Of a DNA stretch of 33,019 bases, positions 1 to 7,726 are shown one piece after another. The notes beneath the pieces are model-generated. The model was given only the letters and a program-made list of their open reading frames with translations, was not told the DNA's origin and did no database searches. The position numbers and the translations under genes were made by a program. Position 1 is the stretch's first letter; every line of letters starts with the position of its first letter. Source of the DNA: Betaproteobacteria bacterium (GTDB taxonomy: Bacteria > Pseudomonadota > Gammaproteobacteria > Burkholderiales > SHXO01); contig SHXO01000027.1 in assembly GCA_009693245.1 (NCBI GenBank), positions 1 to 33,019 on the forward strand. Reading direction: 5' to 3'.

Positions 1-978
1 ATGTTCTTTAGCCGCGCCTTCGCCTCGGGTACGCGCACAGTGCGCGGCTTGGAAGCCCTCGCCCTCTCCGTCCCGCCCACGCCGGGAAGTTCCATCGTGC
101 GCCGCCCGCATAACGAAAAACTGTTTTCCTTGGCCTCCGTGTTCAATTCGAAAGGCTACAAGAGCCGCTTCATCTACGGCGGATATGATTACTTCGACAA
201 CATGAATTACTTCTTCGCGAACAACGGGTACGAGGCCGCCGACCGTACTTCCGTGGAAAGCGGAAAGATTCACCACGAGAATGCATGTGGCATCGCGGAC
301 GAGGATCTTTTCTCCAAGGCCATGGAGTTGTTCGACGAGGATGCGCGCGCGGGCAAACCCTTCTTCGCCCACATCATGACCACCTCCAATCACCGGCCCT
401 ACACTTATCCCGGGGGGCGCATCGATATTCCTTCCAAGAGCGGGCGCGATGGTGCCGTGAAGTACGCGGATTGGGCCATCGGGGATTTCCTGAAACGCGC
501 GCAAAGCAAGCCCTGGTTCAGCAATACGGTGTTCGTCATCGTCGCCGACCACCAAGCTTCCGGCGCTGGCAAGACGGACCTACCGGTGGCACGCTACCGC
601 ATTCCTCTCATGCTCCATGCACCCAAGATCTTCCCGCCACGGACGGTGGACCGCCTCACGGCGCAGATCGACGTGGCGCCCACGCTGCTGGGGCTGCTCA
701 ATTGGAGCTACACCACCAAATTCTTTGGCCACGACTTGAACAAGATCGCGCTAGGCGAGGAGCACGCCCTCATCAGCACCTACCAAAAAGTGGGGTATAT
801 CGAGGACGACAAGCTGGTGATCTTGGAACCCGGCAAGAAAGTTCGCGTGGAAACCATCGACTGGAAAGACTTCAGCACCCGCCCCGCCGCCAACGATCCG
901 CACTTGGTGGAAGAGGCCATCGCCAACTACCAGTCGGCGAGTTCGGCCTTTCACGAAGGACGCATGGGCAAGGATTAG
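1..978 (+). CDS. LtaS-like sulfatase / phosphoglycerol transferase, 3' part only
   Basis: The reading frame is open from the first base, so the ATG at position 1 is probably an internal Met and the gene starts outside the window. The 325 residues look like the C-terminal half of an alkaline-phosphatase-fold sulfatase of the LtaS/OpgB type, which transfers phosphoglycerol-type groups to extracytoplasmic glycans or lipids. Visible family features are HIMTTSNHRPYTYP in the middle of the fragment and VIVADHQ, the late metal-binding Asp-His pair, followed by a YRIPLMLHAP strand. Full-length family members have about five N-terminal membrane segments and 600 or more residues, so roughly half is missing. 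It ends with TAG at 976-978, six bases from the convergent acyl-CoA synthetase gene. That TAG behaves as a true stop, because reading on would run antisense through the neighbour. Confidence 0.82.
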   Translation: MFFSRAFASGTRTVRGLEALALSVPPTPGSSIVRRPHNEKLFSLASVFNSKGYKSRFIYGGYDYFDNMNYFFANNGYEAADRTSVESGKIHHENACGIADEDLFSKAMELFDEDARAGKPFFAHIMTTSNHRPYTYPGGRIDIPSKSGRDGAVKYADWAIGDFLKRAQSKPWFSNTVFVIVADHQASGAGKTDLPVARYRIPLMLHAPKIFPPRTVDRLTAQIDVAPTLLGLLNWSYTTKFFGHDLNKIALGEEHALISTYQKVGYIEDDKLVILEPGKKVRVETIDWKDFSTRPAANDPHLVEEAIANYQSASSAFHEGRMGKD

Positions 979-984
979 CCTGCG

Positions 985-3105
985 TCAAGCGCTCTCATAG
1001 ACCACGCCGTCCACCACGTGGTAACCCTCGCCTTGCGCCCCCAGGATGAGGGGGTTGAAATCCACGCTGACGATCTTGGAATCCGGCTCGCTCAGCATCC
1101 GCCCCACGGCCATGCAGGCATCGGCCAGCGCGATGACATCCATGGGTAGATCGCCCCGGATACCGTCGAATAGAGGCGCGATGCGCAGGCGCTTGACGGC
1201 GCGATAGACGTCGCTTTCGTTGAAGGGCCACAGCAATATCTGGGTATCCGGCAGGGCTTCCACGTACTTGCCTCCATCGCCCACGATGACCACGGGGCCG
1301 AACACCGGATCGATGCGCCCTCCGAGCATCAGCTCGCGCAGGCCGGTGGCCTTGCGCGCGACGATGACTCCGTTCGTCACGGCGCCGGCCATACGCAAAG
1401 TCTTCTCGAAATCGTCGTAGAGCTTGCGCACGTCCGCTTCGTTGTCCACGCCGAGCTTGACCAAGCCCCACTCCGATTTATGGGCGATGGTGGGCGAACA
1501 GCCCTTGATGACCACCGGCTCGTTGAACTCATGTAAGGCGGCCACGGCGGCTTCGGCATTGTCGCAATAGCGGTGATCCACCACGCGCAATCCATAGTGC
1601 GCGGCGGCTTTCAGGCTCTGTGCTTCGTCAAGCATGGTGAGATCCTTCGGTGCCTCGCGCAGTACCCCGATGGGCACCATGCCGCCTCTTTGCCGGGCTG
1701 TTTCGACAATCTCCAGATGGGAAAGGTACTGATTCAAAGCCGAGATGGCCTCGCTTTCCGTGGTAAACACGACCATGCCTTGGGCTTTGAAACGGTTAGC
1801 CACCACGGCTTGCGGCGCGGAGACCACCACGGGTTTGCCCGTGCGCTTGGCGAACACCGCGGAATCGGCGGCGAAGGCGGGCACATCGTACCCCTCGCCC
1901 GCGACGGGGATGCCGATGAGGAAAGCGTCCGCCGCGGGATCCTTGGCGATCACCGGAAGAATCTGGCTAAAGAGGGCGCTGTTGCTCAACAGCGCGGCGG
2001 TGAGGTCGATGGGATTGGTGGTGGTGGCGAAGGCCGGCAGAATTTTTTTCAGGTCTTCCTTCGTGTTCGCGCTCAACGGCGCCATGGTCATGCCCGCGGC
2101 AGTGGCCACATCGGCCGCCATCACGCACACCGCGCCGGAGTTGCTGATGGCCACCAGTTTGCGGCCCATGGATTTCGACCCCATAGGCTTCCAACCCTTC
2201 AAGTAGAGTTCCGCCGAGCCCACCCACTCGTTAACATCCTGGGCGCGCCAGATGCCGTGCTGCTCGAGGAATGCATCCACCACGCGGTCTTCGTTGGCCA
2301 GCGCCCCAGTGTGCGAGCGCGCCGCTTCCTGCCCTGCCGCCGTGCGGCCGGACTTGAGCGCGATGATGGGCAGGCCGCGCTCGCGCGCGATGAGCGCGGC
2401 ATCGGCCAAGGCTTGCGCGTCGCGTACGCTTTCCAGGTACAGCAACAGCAATTTCAAGTCTGGGTCTTCCGCCACCACGGCGGCGAGTTCCGCCACGCTG
2501 GCATCGGCATCGTTGCCCGTGGCGTGGCAATGGCGCACCCCCAGCCCGCGCGCGCGCAATAACGCATAAGGCACCACGCTCATGGCGCCGCTCTGGCTGA
2601 TGATGCCGATGGGGCCGTCCTTCGCCGGCGTCTCGATGAACATGGTGGAGAAGTTGAGTACCGCCCCATTGCCGAAATTGGCCAAGCCTTGCGAGTTGGG
2701 GCCGATCAAGCGCATGCCCTTGGCCCGCGCGGCTTCCACCATGGCACGTTCTCGTTGCACCCCAAGCGGATCGCTCGTTTCGCCAAATCCGGAGGAGTAG
2801 ATCACCGTCGCGCGCACGCCCATGCTTGCGCATTCGCGCACGGCCTCGACCGCCGCTTCACCTGGTACCGCCACGATCGCCACTTCCGGCGTCTCGGGCA
2901 GCGCGCTCAGCGAGGGATAGCACTTGTACTTCTGCGCATCCTTGCGGTTGGGGTTGATGGGGTAGACCTTGCCCTTGTAGCCGTGACGGCCCAGGTAGAG
3001 CAGCGGCCGGCCGCCGATCTTGTTGGGGTTTTCCGAGGCGCCGATCAAGGCGATGGAGCGCGGATTGAGCAGTGCCCGCAGTGGTGCTTTGTGGTCTTCG
3101 TTCAT
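985..3105 (-). CDS. Acetate-CoA ligase family protein (NDP-forming acyl-CoA synthetase)
   Basis: This 706-residue protein has the domain order of NDP-forming acyl-CoA synthetases: an N-terminal CoA-binding Rossmann domain (NPRSIALIGASENPNKIGG near residue 14), a central succinyl-CoA-ligase-like domain, and a C-terminal ATP-grasp_5 domain. The motif RSHTGALANED carries the His expected to be phosphorylated during catalysis. The family makes acyl-CoA from a free acid, CoA and ATP. The length is typical. I chose the ATG at 3103-3105 (MNEDHKAPLRALLNPRS) because the longer frame reads into a palindromic repeat. It is the last gene of the minus-strand cluster, 146 bases after the DUF35 gene, and that gap holds the palindrome. 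The likely role is activation of a carboxylic acid released by the upstream enzymes. It ends with TGA. Confidence 0.9.
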   Translation of the reverse strand: MNEDHKAPLRALLNPRSIALIGASENPNKIGGRPLLYLGRHGYKGKVYPINPNRKDAQKYKCYPSLSALPETPEVAIVAVPGEAAVEAVRECASMGVRATVIYSSGFGETSDPLGVQRERAMVEAARAKGMRLIGPNSQGLANFGNGAVLNFSTMFIETPAKDGPIGIISQSGAMSVVPYALLRARGLGVRHCHATGNDADASVAELAAVVAEDPDLKLLLLYLESVRDAQALADAALIARERGLPIIALKSGRTAAGQEAARSHTGALANEDRVVDAFLEQHGIWRAQDVNEWVGSAELYLKGWKPMGSKSMGRKLVAISNSGAVCVMAADVATAAGMTMAPLSANTKEDLKKILPAFATTTNPIDLTAALLSNSALFSQILPVIAKDPAADAFLIGIPVAGEGYDVPAFAADSAVFAKRTGKPVVVSAPQAVVANRFKAQGMVVFTTESEAISALNQYLSHLEIVETARQRGGMVPIGVLREAPKDLTMLDEAQSLKAAAHYGLRVVDHRYCDNAEAAVAALHEFNEPVVIKGCSPTIAHKSEWGLVKLGVDNEADVRKLYDDFEKTLRMAGAVTNGVIVARKATGLRELMLGGRIDPVFGPVVIVGDGGKYVEALPDTQILLWPFNESDVYRAVKRLRIAPLFDGIRGDLPMDVIALADACMAVGRMLSEPDSKIVSVDFNPLILGAQGEGYHVVDGVVYESA

Positions 3106-3127
3106 GGTTGTAAATTGCGTGGTTATT

Positions 3128-3236
3128 CGCCCCCACCCTAGCCCTCCCCCGCATGCTTCGCATGCAAGGGAGGGAATGGTCGCGGTGCGCAAGCCCTCCC
3201 CTGCGCGAAGCGCGGGGGAGGGCTAGGGTGGGGGCG
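3128..3236. repeat. Large C/G-rich palindromic intergenic element (REP-like)
   Basis: Positions 3128-3151 and 3213-3236 are perfect 24-base inverted arms (CGCCCCCACCCTAGCCC on the left). Between them are two small hairpins, GCATGCTTCGCATGC at 3151-3165 and GCGCGAAGCGC near 3203-3213. The element fills the gap between two co-oriented operon genes. It could reduce expression of the downstream synthetase gene or protect the upstream mRNA end. It resembles the dispersed CCCTNNCCCTC palindromes common in proteobacterial intergenic regions, and a relative lies at about 11960-12011. Confidence 0.8.
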
Positions 3237-3251
3237 ACGTTGTTGGCATTA

Positions 3252-3605
3252 TTACGACTGCGCACGAAACAAGGGAATGTTGCGTCCGCCAAACTCGGTA
3301 AAGGTTGCGGCGACCGCATCGCCAATTTTGAGTCCGGGCTCGCCATGAGCCATCACGCGAAAGCCTTCGGCGCAATCCACAAGCACAATGGTGTACGGTG
3401 CATACGCGCGCAGCGCTTCCGCCGGTGCGCGCGTGACCACGGTGGCGGCATACACCACGCCCTTGCCCGAAGCTTGCGCGGTAGTGGGAGATACGTTGCC
3501 ACAAGCGGGGCAAAAACCGCGCCGCATGTACCAGATGGCATGGCACGCGGGGCATGATTGGTAGGCGATGCCCGCCTCGCCGTGAGTCCAATCGAGCACG
3601 CTCAT
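3252..3605 (-). CDS. DUF35 / OB-fold zinc-ribbon protein, partner of the thiolase-like protein
   Basis: This 117-residue protein has an N-terminal rubredoxin-like zinc ribbon with two Cys pairs (CPAC at 18-21 and CPAC at 32-35), followed by an OB-fold with the typical YTIVLVDCAEGFRVMAH strand pattern. DUF35 proteins bind thiolase-like proteins and act in acyl transfer or in retro-aldol cleavage of acyl-CoA side chains. The start is the ATG at 3603-3605, which overlaps the thiolase TGA by four bases (ATGA), so the two are translationally coupled. That coupling is good evidence that they form a complex. It ends with TAA. Confidence 0.88.
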   Translation of the reverse strand: MSVLDWTHGEAGIAYQSCPACHAIWYMRRGFCPACGNVSPTTAQASGKGVVYAATVVTRAPAEALRAYAPYTIVLVDCAEGFRVMAHGEPGLKIGDAVAATFTEFGGRNIPLFRAQS

Positions 3606-4735
3606 ACTTGCTCCATGACCAGGCTGACATGCGAGGACATCACGCCGCCGTCGCCGTGCAAAAAGGCGAGCGATGCATCCTTCACCTGCCGGTTGGCCGC
3701 GCGCCCCGTCATCTGCGCATGAGTTTCCGCCAGATGTGCCATGGCACCGCCAGCACCGCAGTGGCCATAGGAAAGCAAGCCGCCATGGGTATTCAAGGGC
3801 ACGGCGCCGTCGTGGCTGAAGTGGCCATCGCGCGCCATGTTGCCCGCTTGCCCGCGTGGCGCGAAGCCCAGTTCTTCCAGCAAGATGGTGAGGGTGATGG
3901 TGAAACTGTCGTAGACGGCGGCGTAGCGCACATCCTTCAATTCGATTTTGGCGGCGCGCATCGCACGCTGGGCACACGCGGCGGCGCCGAACTGGGTCAA
4001 GCTCCTTGCCGTGGTCACATGCTGGTGAGTGTGCGCCTGGCCGGTTCCAAGGATGCGCACACCGTAATCGTTGATGCGCTCCTTGCTCACCACGAAGGCC
4101 GCGCCACCATCGGATACGGGACAGCAGTCGAGCAATTTGAGCGGAGCGGCGATGGTCTTGGATTTCATCACATCTTCCAAGGTGATGGACTCCCGGAACT
4201 GCGCGCCGGGATGCATCACGGCATGGCGACGCATTAGCACGGCGAGTTCCGCCAGCTCGCGTTCGCCAATACCGTACTCGTGGCAATAGCGGCTCGCCAC
4301 GAGCGCGTAGTAGGCGGGGATGGTGGCGCCAAGGGGCACTTCGTATTCGGAGTGACCCACTTGCGCGAGCGTGGTCATGGCCGCGTCCCGCGTCTGTCCC
4401 GTGAGGCGGTTCTCCCCCGCCGTGACCAATACATTCTTCGCCACACCCGCCTCCACGAGGTGATGCGCCAGCATGACCATGGCGAATCCCGTGGCACCGC
4501 CCACTTGCACGCCATGCGCGTAAGTGGGGGCCAGGCCATGGTGTTCCGCGAACGTGGTGGAGAGCATCAGATGCGGGAAGGTGGTGGAGTACGCGCAGAT
4601 CAAGCCGTCTACCTCCTTGCGCTCCAGCCCCGCGTCGGCCAAGGCCAAGGTGGCGGCATCGCTCATCAGATCGAGCGTGTTGCGTCCTGGGTGTTTGCCG
4701 TAGGGGAGGAGGCCGTGGCCGGTGAGGAAAGACAT
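3602..4735 (-). CDS. Thiolase-like protein (SCP-x/Ltp type) without the nucleophilic cysteine
   Basis: This 377-residue protein has the thiolase fold of the SCP-x/lipid-transfer type. The block that normally carries the nucleophilic Cys reads VQVGGATG (residues 76-83), with Gly80 at the Cys position. The C-terminal blocks are kept: NTHGGLLSYGHCGAGG, and YDSFT in the second half. A normal Claisen thiolase reaction is therefore unlikely. Cys-less relatives paired with DUF35 include the Ltp2-type aldolases of steroid side-chain degradation, which cleave beta-hydroxyacyl-CoA by retro-aldol chemistry, so that role is plausible by inference. The gene lies 34 bases after the cyclase-family gene and overlaps the DUF35 gene by ATGA. 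The substrate cannot be told from the sequence. Confidence 0.85.
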   Translation of the reverse strand: MSFLTGHGLLPYGKHPGRNTLDLMSDAATLALADAGLERKEVDGLICAYSTTFPHLMLSTTFAEHHGLAPTYAHGVQVGGATGFAMVMLAHHLVEAGVAKNVLVTAGENRLTGQTRDAAMTTLAQVGHSEYEVPLGATIPAYYALVASRYCHEYGIGERELAELAVLMRRHAVMHPGAQFRESITLEDVMKSKTIAAPLKLLDCCPVSDGGAAFVVSKERINDYGVRILGTGQAHTHQHVTTARSLTQFGAAACAQRAMRAAKIELKDVRYAAVYDSFTITLTILLEELGFAPRGQAGNMARDGHFSHDGAVPLNTHGGLLSYGHCGAGGAMAHLAETHAQMTGRAANRQVKDASLAFLHGDGGVMSSHVSLVMEQV

Positions 4736-4743
4736 GTTTGCGT

Positions 4744-4764
4744 GGGGCGTGAGGCGTGAAGGCG
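4744..4764. repeat. Short GCGTGAGGCGTGA direct-repeat tract
   Basis: The stretch between the cyclase-family and thiolase genes contains GGGGCGTGAGGCGTGAAGGC, two or three near copies of a GCGTGAGG/GCGTGAA unit. The same unit recurs three times on the plus strand at 11303-11331. It lies just upstream of the thiolase start, where a ribosome-binding site is not obvious. Confidence 0.45.
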
Positions 4765-4769
4765 CGTGA

Positions 4770-5831
4770 TTACACGGTGGCGATGGGGGTGAGCGGAGAA
4801 CCGACCGCGCCGGGTAGGCGCAGCGGCGGGGCGGTGAGCAGGAAGCGGGAGCGTTTGTTCGCGCGCAACCATGCGGCGAGTTCCGTGAGGTACCACATCT
4901 CTCCCAGATTCACGCCGAGCTTGAACAAGCAGTGCTCGTGGATGGGCAAGGCCGCGCAACAGCCTGGGTGGCTGGTGGCGGGATGGGCCTCCACCGCGTA
5001 GTTATCCGCGATCAGGGAAACGAGCCCGCTGTCCGTGATCCATCGGAGTAGTTTTTGATCGCGGCCATCCAGCACGGCGCAAGAGTTATCCACGGTTTGG
5101 AGATCTGGCTTGCGGTTGAGGTCGAGCAATAGCTGGCTAAAGCCAGTGTGGATGCAAACCATGTCGCCTTCTTCCACGACGACGGAGTCTGCCTCCAGTA
5201 TCCGCATGAGTTTGTCGTAGCCGATCACAGCACGCTCGCGCCCCACGTGGGCGTGAATGTCGATCATCACCCCCCGCCCCTGCACGCAGTTGGCCGCCAT
5301 GTTCTCCACGCCCAACGCCTTGGCATGCGAAGTAGACTTCACCGGGAGGATACCCACCGCACCCGCATCGTCAGCGGAAGACGGGCCCACGATGTCGGTG
5401 CCGCCGCGGTAACCGTTATAGAACACCGGCTCGGGCTGTCCATCGCCATCGGCATCGAAGAGCTGGCCGACGTGCGCCAAGCTATCCCACTGTGTCGAGT
5501 ACTGCAGATGGATGATCGCGACGTCGTCGTTGACGACGTCCGTCATGTCCGGATTATCCTTACCCAACTGATAATTCATGTTGGGCTTGCCGTTGCGCAA
5601 GGTGGGCCGCAGCACTGGCGGATGACGGCGGGGGTTGAGAACATTGCCGCCGGGGTAATCCAAGGGCAAGCTCAAGCAGAAGGCTTTTCCTGTCTTCACC
5701 TCCTGCACGGCCTTCAGGACGCGCGCCGGTGTCAGGAGGTTCAAGCGGCCGAGTTGGTCGTCGGGGCCGAAATCTCCCCAGGTGGATCCTTCCGGGCGGT
5801 GCTTCCAACGGGTCGTCGTATTCATGGTCAT
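4770..5831 (-). CDS. Cyclase family protein (putative metal-dependent hydrolase, PF04199)
   Basis: This protein of about 353 residues belongs to the 'putative cyclase' family of metal-dependent hydrolases related to kynurenine formamidase. Near residue 110 the block STQWDSLAHVG corresponds to the HxGTHxDxPxH metal-binding motif in the TQWDxxxH form seen in longer family members. Further on, GRGVMIDIHAHVGRE and EEGDMVCIHTGF are conserved family strands. I used the ATG at 5829-5831 (MTMNTTTRW); the ATG at 5823-5825 is equally possible and no clear Shine-Dalgarno decides between them. It is the first gene of the acyl-CoA cluster and probably opens a ring or hydrolyses an amide or lactone whose acid is then handled as a CoA ester. 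It ends with TAA. Confidence 0.82.
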   Translation of the reverse strand: MTMNTTTRWKHRPEGSTWGDFGPDDQLGRLNLLTPARVLKAVQEVKTGKAFCLSLPLDYPGGNVLNPRRHPPVLRPTLRNGKPNMNYQLGKDNPDMTDVVNDDVAIIHLQYSTQWDSLAHVGQLFDADGDGQPEPVFYNGYRGGTDIVGPSSADDAGAVGILPVKSTSHAKALGVENMAANCVQGRGVMIDIHAHVGRERAVIGYDKLMRILEADSVVVEEGDMVCIHTGFSQLLLDLNRKPDLQTVDNSCAVLDGRDQKLLRWITDSGLVSLIADNYAVEAHPATSHPGCCAALPIHEHCLFKLGVNLGEMWYLTELAAWLRANKRSRFLLTAPPLRLPGAVGSPLTPIATV

Positions 5832-5935
5832 GTGGTTATTGTCTACCGCGAACGCTAAAGGGCCGGAGTTTAGCAAGCTATTATGACTCTCGCCCGGAGC
5901 ATGGCGTAATGAAGAATCTCCCTTACTACCGATCC

Positions 5936-5978
5936 GATCCTTGCATTTCGATCATCAGGCAATCAAAATGCAAGGATC
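5936..5978 (+). promoter_or_regulatory. Inverted repeat abutting the start codon of the ATPase gene
   Basis: GATCCTTGCATTT at 5936-5948 is perfectly repeated in inverse at 5966-5978, with a 17-base spacer. The right arm carries the only Shine-Dalgarno-like AAGGA (5972-5976) and ends directly before the ATG at 5979. In mRNA a 13-bp stem would hide the ribosome-binding site. As DNA it could be an operator, for example for autoregulation. Confidence 0.7.
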
Positions 5979-7145
5979 ATGGCACGCTTATTGGACCGCC
6001 CGCACCTCACCGCCCGGATCAAGAAGGCGCTTCGGCGTTCGCCAATCACCGCCCTTCTGGGACCGCGCCAGTGCGGCAAAACCACTCTTGCCAAGCAGAT
6101 AGCGAAAGATTCCGCCAGCACCTATTTCGATCTGGAGAACCCCTTGCATCTCGCCCGTCTCGAGCAACCAATGTCCGCCCTGGACGGCCTGCGGGGGTTG
6201 ATAGTGATCGATGAAGTACAACGCCGCCCGGACTTGTTTCGCGTGCTTCGCGTGCTGGCGGACCGGCCGCGAAAGAACACACGCTTTCTTATACTCGGTA
6301 GCGCCTCTCCGGAGCTGATTCGCCAAGGTTCGGAAACGCTGGACGGCCGTATTGCCTTTGTCGAGATGGCTGGTTTCGGTCTCGCGGAGACCGGTCCCAA
6401 CGATCTGGACCGGCTTTGGGTACGAGGCGGCCTCCCCCGATCCTACCTCGCACGAAGCCTTCAAGACAGCCTTGAGTGGCGCCAAGATTTCGTTCGCACC
6501 TTCCTGGAGCGCGATATCCGGGCACTCGGTATCAATGTGCCCGCTGCATCTCTGCGAAGGCTATGGATGATGCTGGCTCATTACCATGGGCAAGTGCTCA
6601 ATGTCTCCGAAATCGCGCGCTCGCTCGGCGAAGGCCACACCACCGTTCGCCGGCATATCGATGTGCTGAGCGGAGCGCTGGTGGCGCGGCAACTTCAACC
6701 ATGGTTCGAAAATCTCGGTAAACGCCAAATCAAAGCCCCTAAGATTTACGTTCGAGATTCGGGATTGCTGCATGCCCTATTAGGCATTCGCGACATGAGT
6801 GCCCTGGGAACTCATCCAAAACTCGGCGCCTCCTGGGAAGGTTTCGTCATCGAACAAATCGTCGGACAGGCGGGTGAGCGCAACGCGTACTTCTGGGCAA
6901 CGCAAAGCGGCGCCGAGTTGGATTTGGTGCTGATGCTGGGAACACGGCGCATTGGCGTCGAGGTAAAGTACGCGGATGCCCCGCGCGCAACGAAATCCAT
7001 GGCCATCGCACTCCGGGATCTCAAGCTCGACGCCTTATACATCGTCTATCCCGGCGCCGAGCCTTACCGGTTAAATCAGCGCACCGAAGTGCTACCTTGC
7101 GCGGCTGCGCTCGAGGCCATAGCAAGGGAAGGAGAAACGCGCTAA
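5979..7145 (+). CDS. AAA-family ATPase with DUF4143 domain (COG1373 type)
   Basis: This 388-residue protein begins with an AAA_14-type ATPase domain: Walker A GPRQCGKTT at 28-36, Walker B LIVIDEVQ with Asp78-Glu79, and a LGSAS sensor-1 strand. A winged-helix-like middle part follows (NVSEIARSLGEGHTTVRRHID). The C-terminal DUF4143 domain ends in SGAELDLVL and GVEVKYADAP, a PD-(D/E)xK-like nuclease core. The family is widespread, often horizontally transferred, and its cellular role is unsettled; links to defence or toxin-antitoxin systems have been proposed. The gene stands between the acyl-CoA cluster and the SRPBCC gene, with an inverted repeat overlapping its ribosome-binding site. It ends with TAA. 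Confidence 0.9.
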   Translation: MARLLDRPHLTARIKKALRRSPITALLGPRQCGKTTLAKQIAKDSASTYFDLENPLHLARLEQPMSALDGLRGLIVIDEVQRRPDLFRVLRVLADRPRKNTRFLILGSASPELIRQGSETLDGRIAFVEMAGFGLAETGPNDLDRLWVRGGLPRSYLARSLQDSLEWRQDFVRTFLERDIRALGINVPAASLRRLWMMLAHYHGQVLNVSEIARSLGEGHTTVRRHIDVLSGALVARQLQPWFENLGKRQIKAPKIYVRDSGLLHALLGIRDMSALGTHPKLGASWEGFVIEQIVGQAGERNAYFWATQSGAELDLVLMLGTRRIGVEVKYADAPRATKSMAIALRDLKLDALYIVYPGAEPYRLNQRTEVLPCAAALEAIAREGETR

Positions 7146-7162
7146 CCGAAAGATTGGTTAGC
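7141..7162 (+). terminator. Weak hairpin overlapping the ATPase stop codon
   Basis: GCTAACC (7141-7147) and GGTTAGC (7156-7162) form a 7-bp stem with an 8-base loop. No T-run follows, so this is at best a weak or Rho-assisted terminator. Confidence 0.35.
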
Positions 7163-7201
7163 ATATGACGCTTACCGCATCATCTCACCGTGGAGGTCAT
7201 G

Positions 7202-7726
7202 ATGAAGCCGATAAGAAAGGCCGTACTCGTTTTGCTCGCATTGCTCTTGATGATGACTATCGTCACCTTCTTTCTTCCCGGCCGCCAATCGGCGCAACGT
7301 GCGCGCGATATGGCGGCACCGCCGGAAAAGCTGTGGCCTCTGATTGCCGGCCCCAAGCAGTGGCCCAAGTGGGCGGCTTGGAACCGGCGCGATCCCAATA
7401 TGAAGATCACTTACGAAGGCGCGGAATCAGGTGCCGGCGCCAGGTGGGCGTGGGAGTCAAAATCCGAAGGCAATGGATCGATGATGTTCGATTCGGCGCA
7501 GCCCAACAAGCAGCTCGCCTACACGGTAACGTTCTCGGATATGGGTTCTACCGCTAAGGGAAAGATCGCTCTCGAACCCGCGGATGGCGGCACCAAAGTG
7601 ACGTGGAGTTTTGAAACGGAGCTAGGAATTAATCCTTTGATGCGCTGGTTCGGATTGATGATCCACAGCATGGTAGGAAGAGATTTCGATGCGGGACTCG
7701 ATAACTTGGACAAACTCACGAAATGA
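7202..7726 (+). CDS. Membrane-anchored SRPBCC family protein
   Basis: This 174-residue protein starts with a signal anchor (MKPIRKAVLVLLALLLMMTI) and continues with a START/Bet v1-like SRPBCC domain of polyketide-cyclase/dehydrase type (AAPPEKLWPLIAGPKQWPKW, then a late TKVTWSFETELGINPLMRW block). These domains bind hydrophobic ligands, and the exact ligand is unknown. The start is the ATG at 7202, because GGAGG at 7192-7196 lies five bases upstream; the adjacent ATG at 7199 is too close. The stop TGA overlaps the next gene's ATG (ATGA at 7723-7726), so it is coupled to the AtuA gene and probably serves the same pathway. Confidence 0.8.
   Translation: MKPIRKAVLVLLALLLMMTIVTFFLPGRQSAQRARDMAAPPEKLWPLIAGPKQWPKWAAWNRRDPNMKITYEGAESGAGARWAWESKSEGNGSMMFDSAQPNKQLAYTVTFSDMGSTAKGKIALEPADGGTKVTWSFETELGINPLMRWFGLMIHSMVGRDFDAGLDNLDKLTK

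Noticed and set aside
1-3. ATG at the first base as the sulfatase start
   Set aside because: The following protein begins in the middle of the sulfatase domain and lacks the membrane segments, so the gene continues upstream of the window.
285-1049. Long overlapping reading frame inside the sulfatase gene
   Set aside because: The translation is Arg/His-rich and low in normal protein patterns, typical of a shadow frame in GC-rich DNA. Many similar long frames opposite other genes were rejected for the same reason.
1573-2562. 329-codon plus-strand frame opposite the acyl-CoA synthetase
   Set aside because: The opposite strand encodes an unambiguous conserved enzyme, and this frame is His/Arg-rich with no family pattern.
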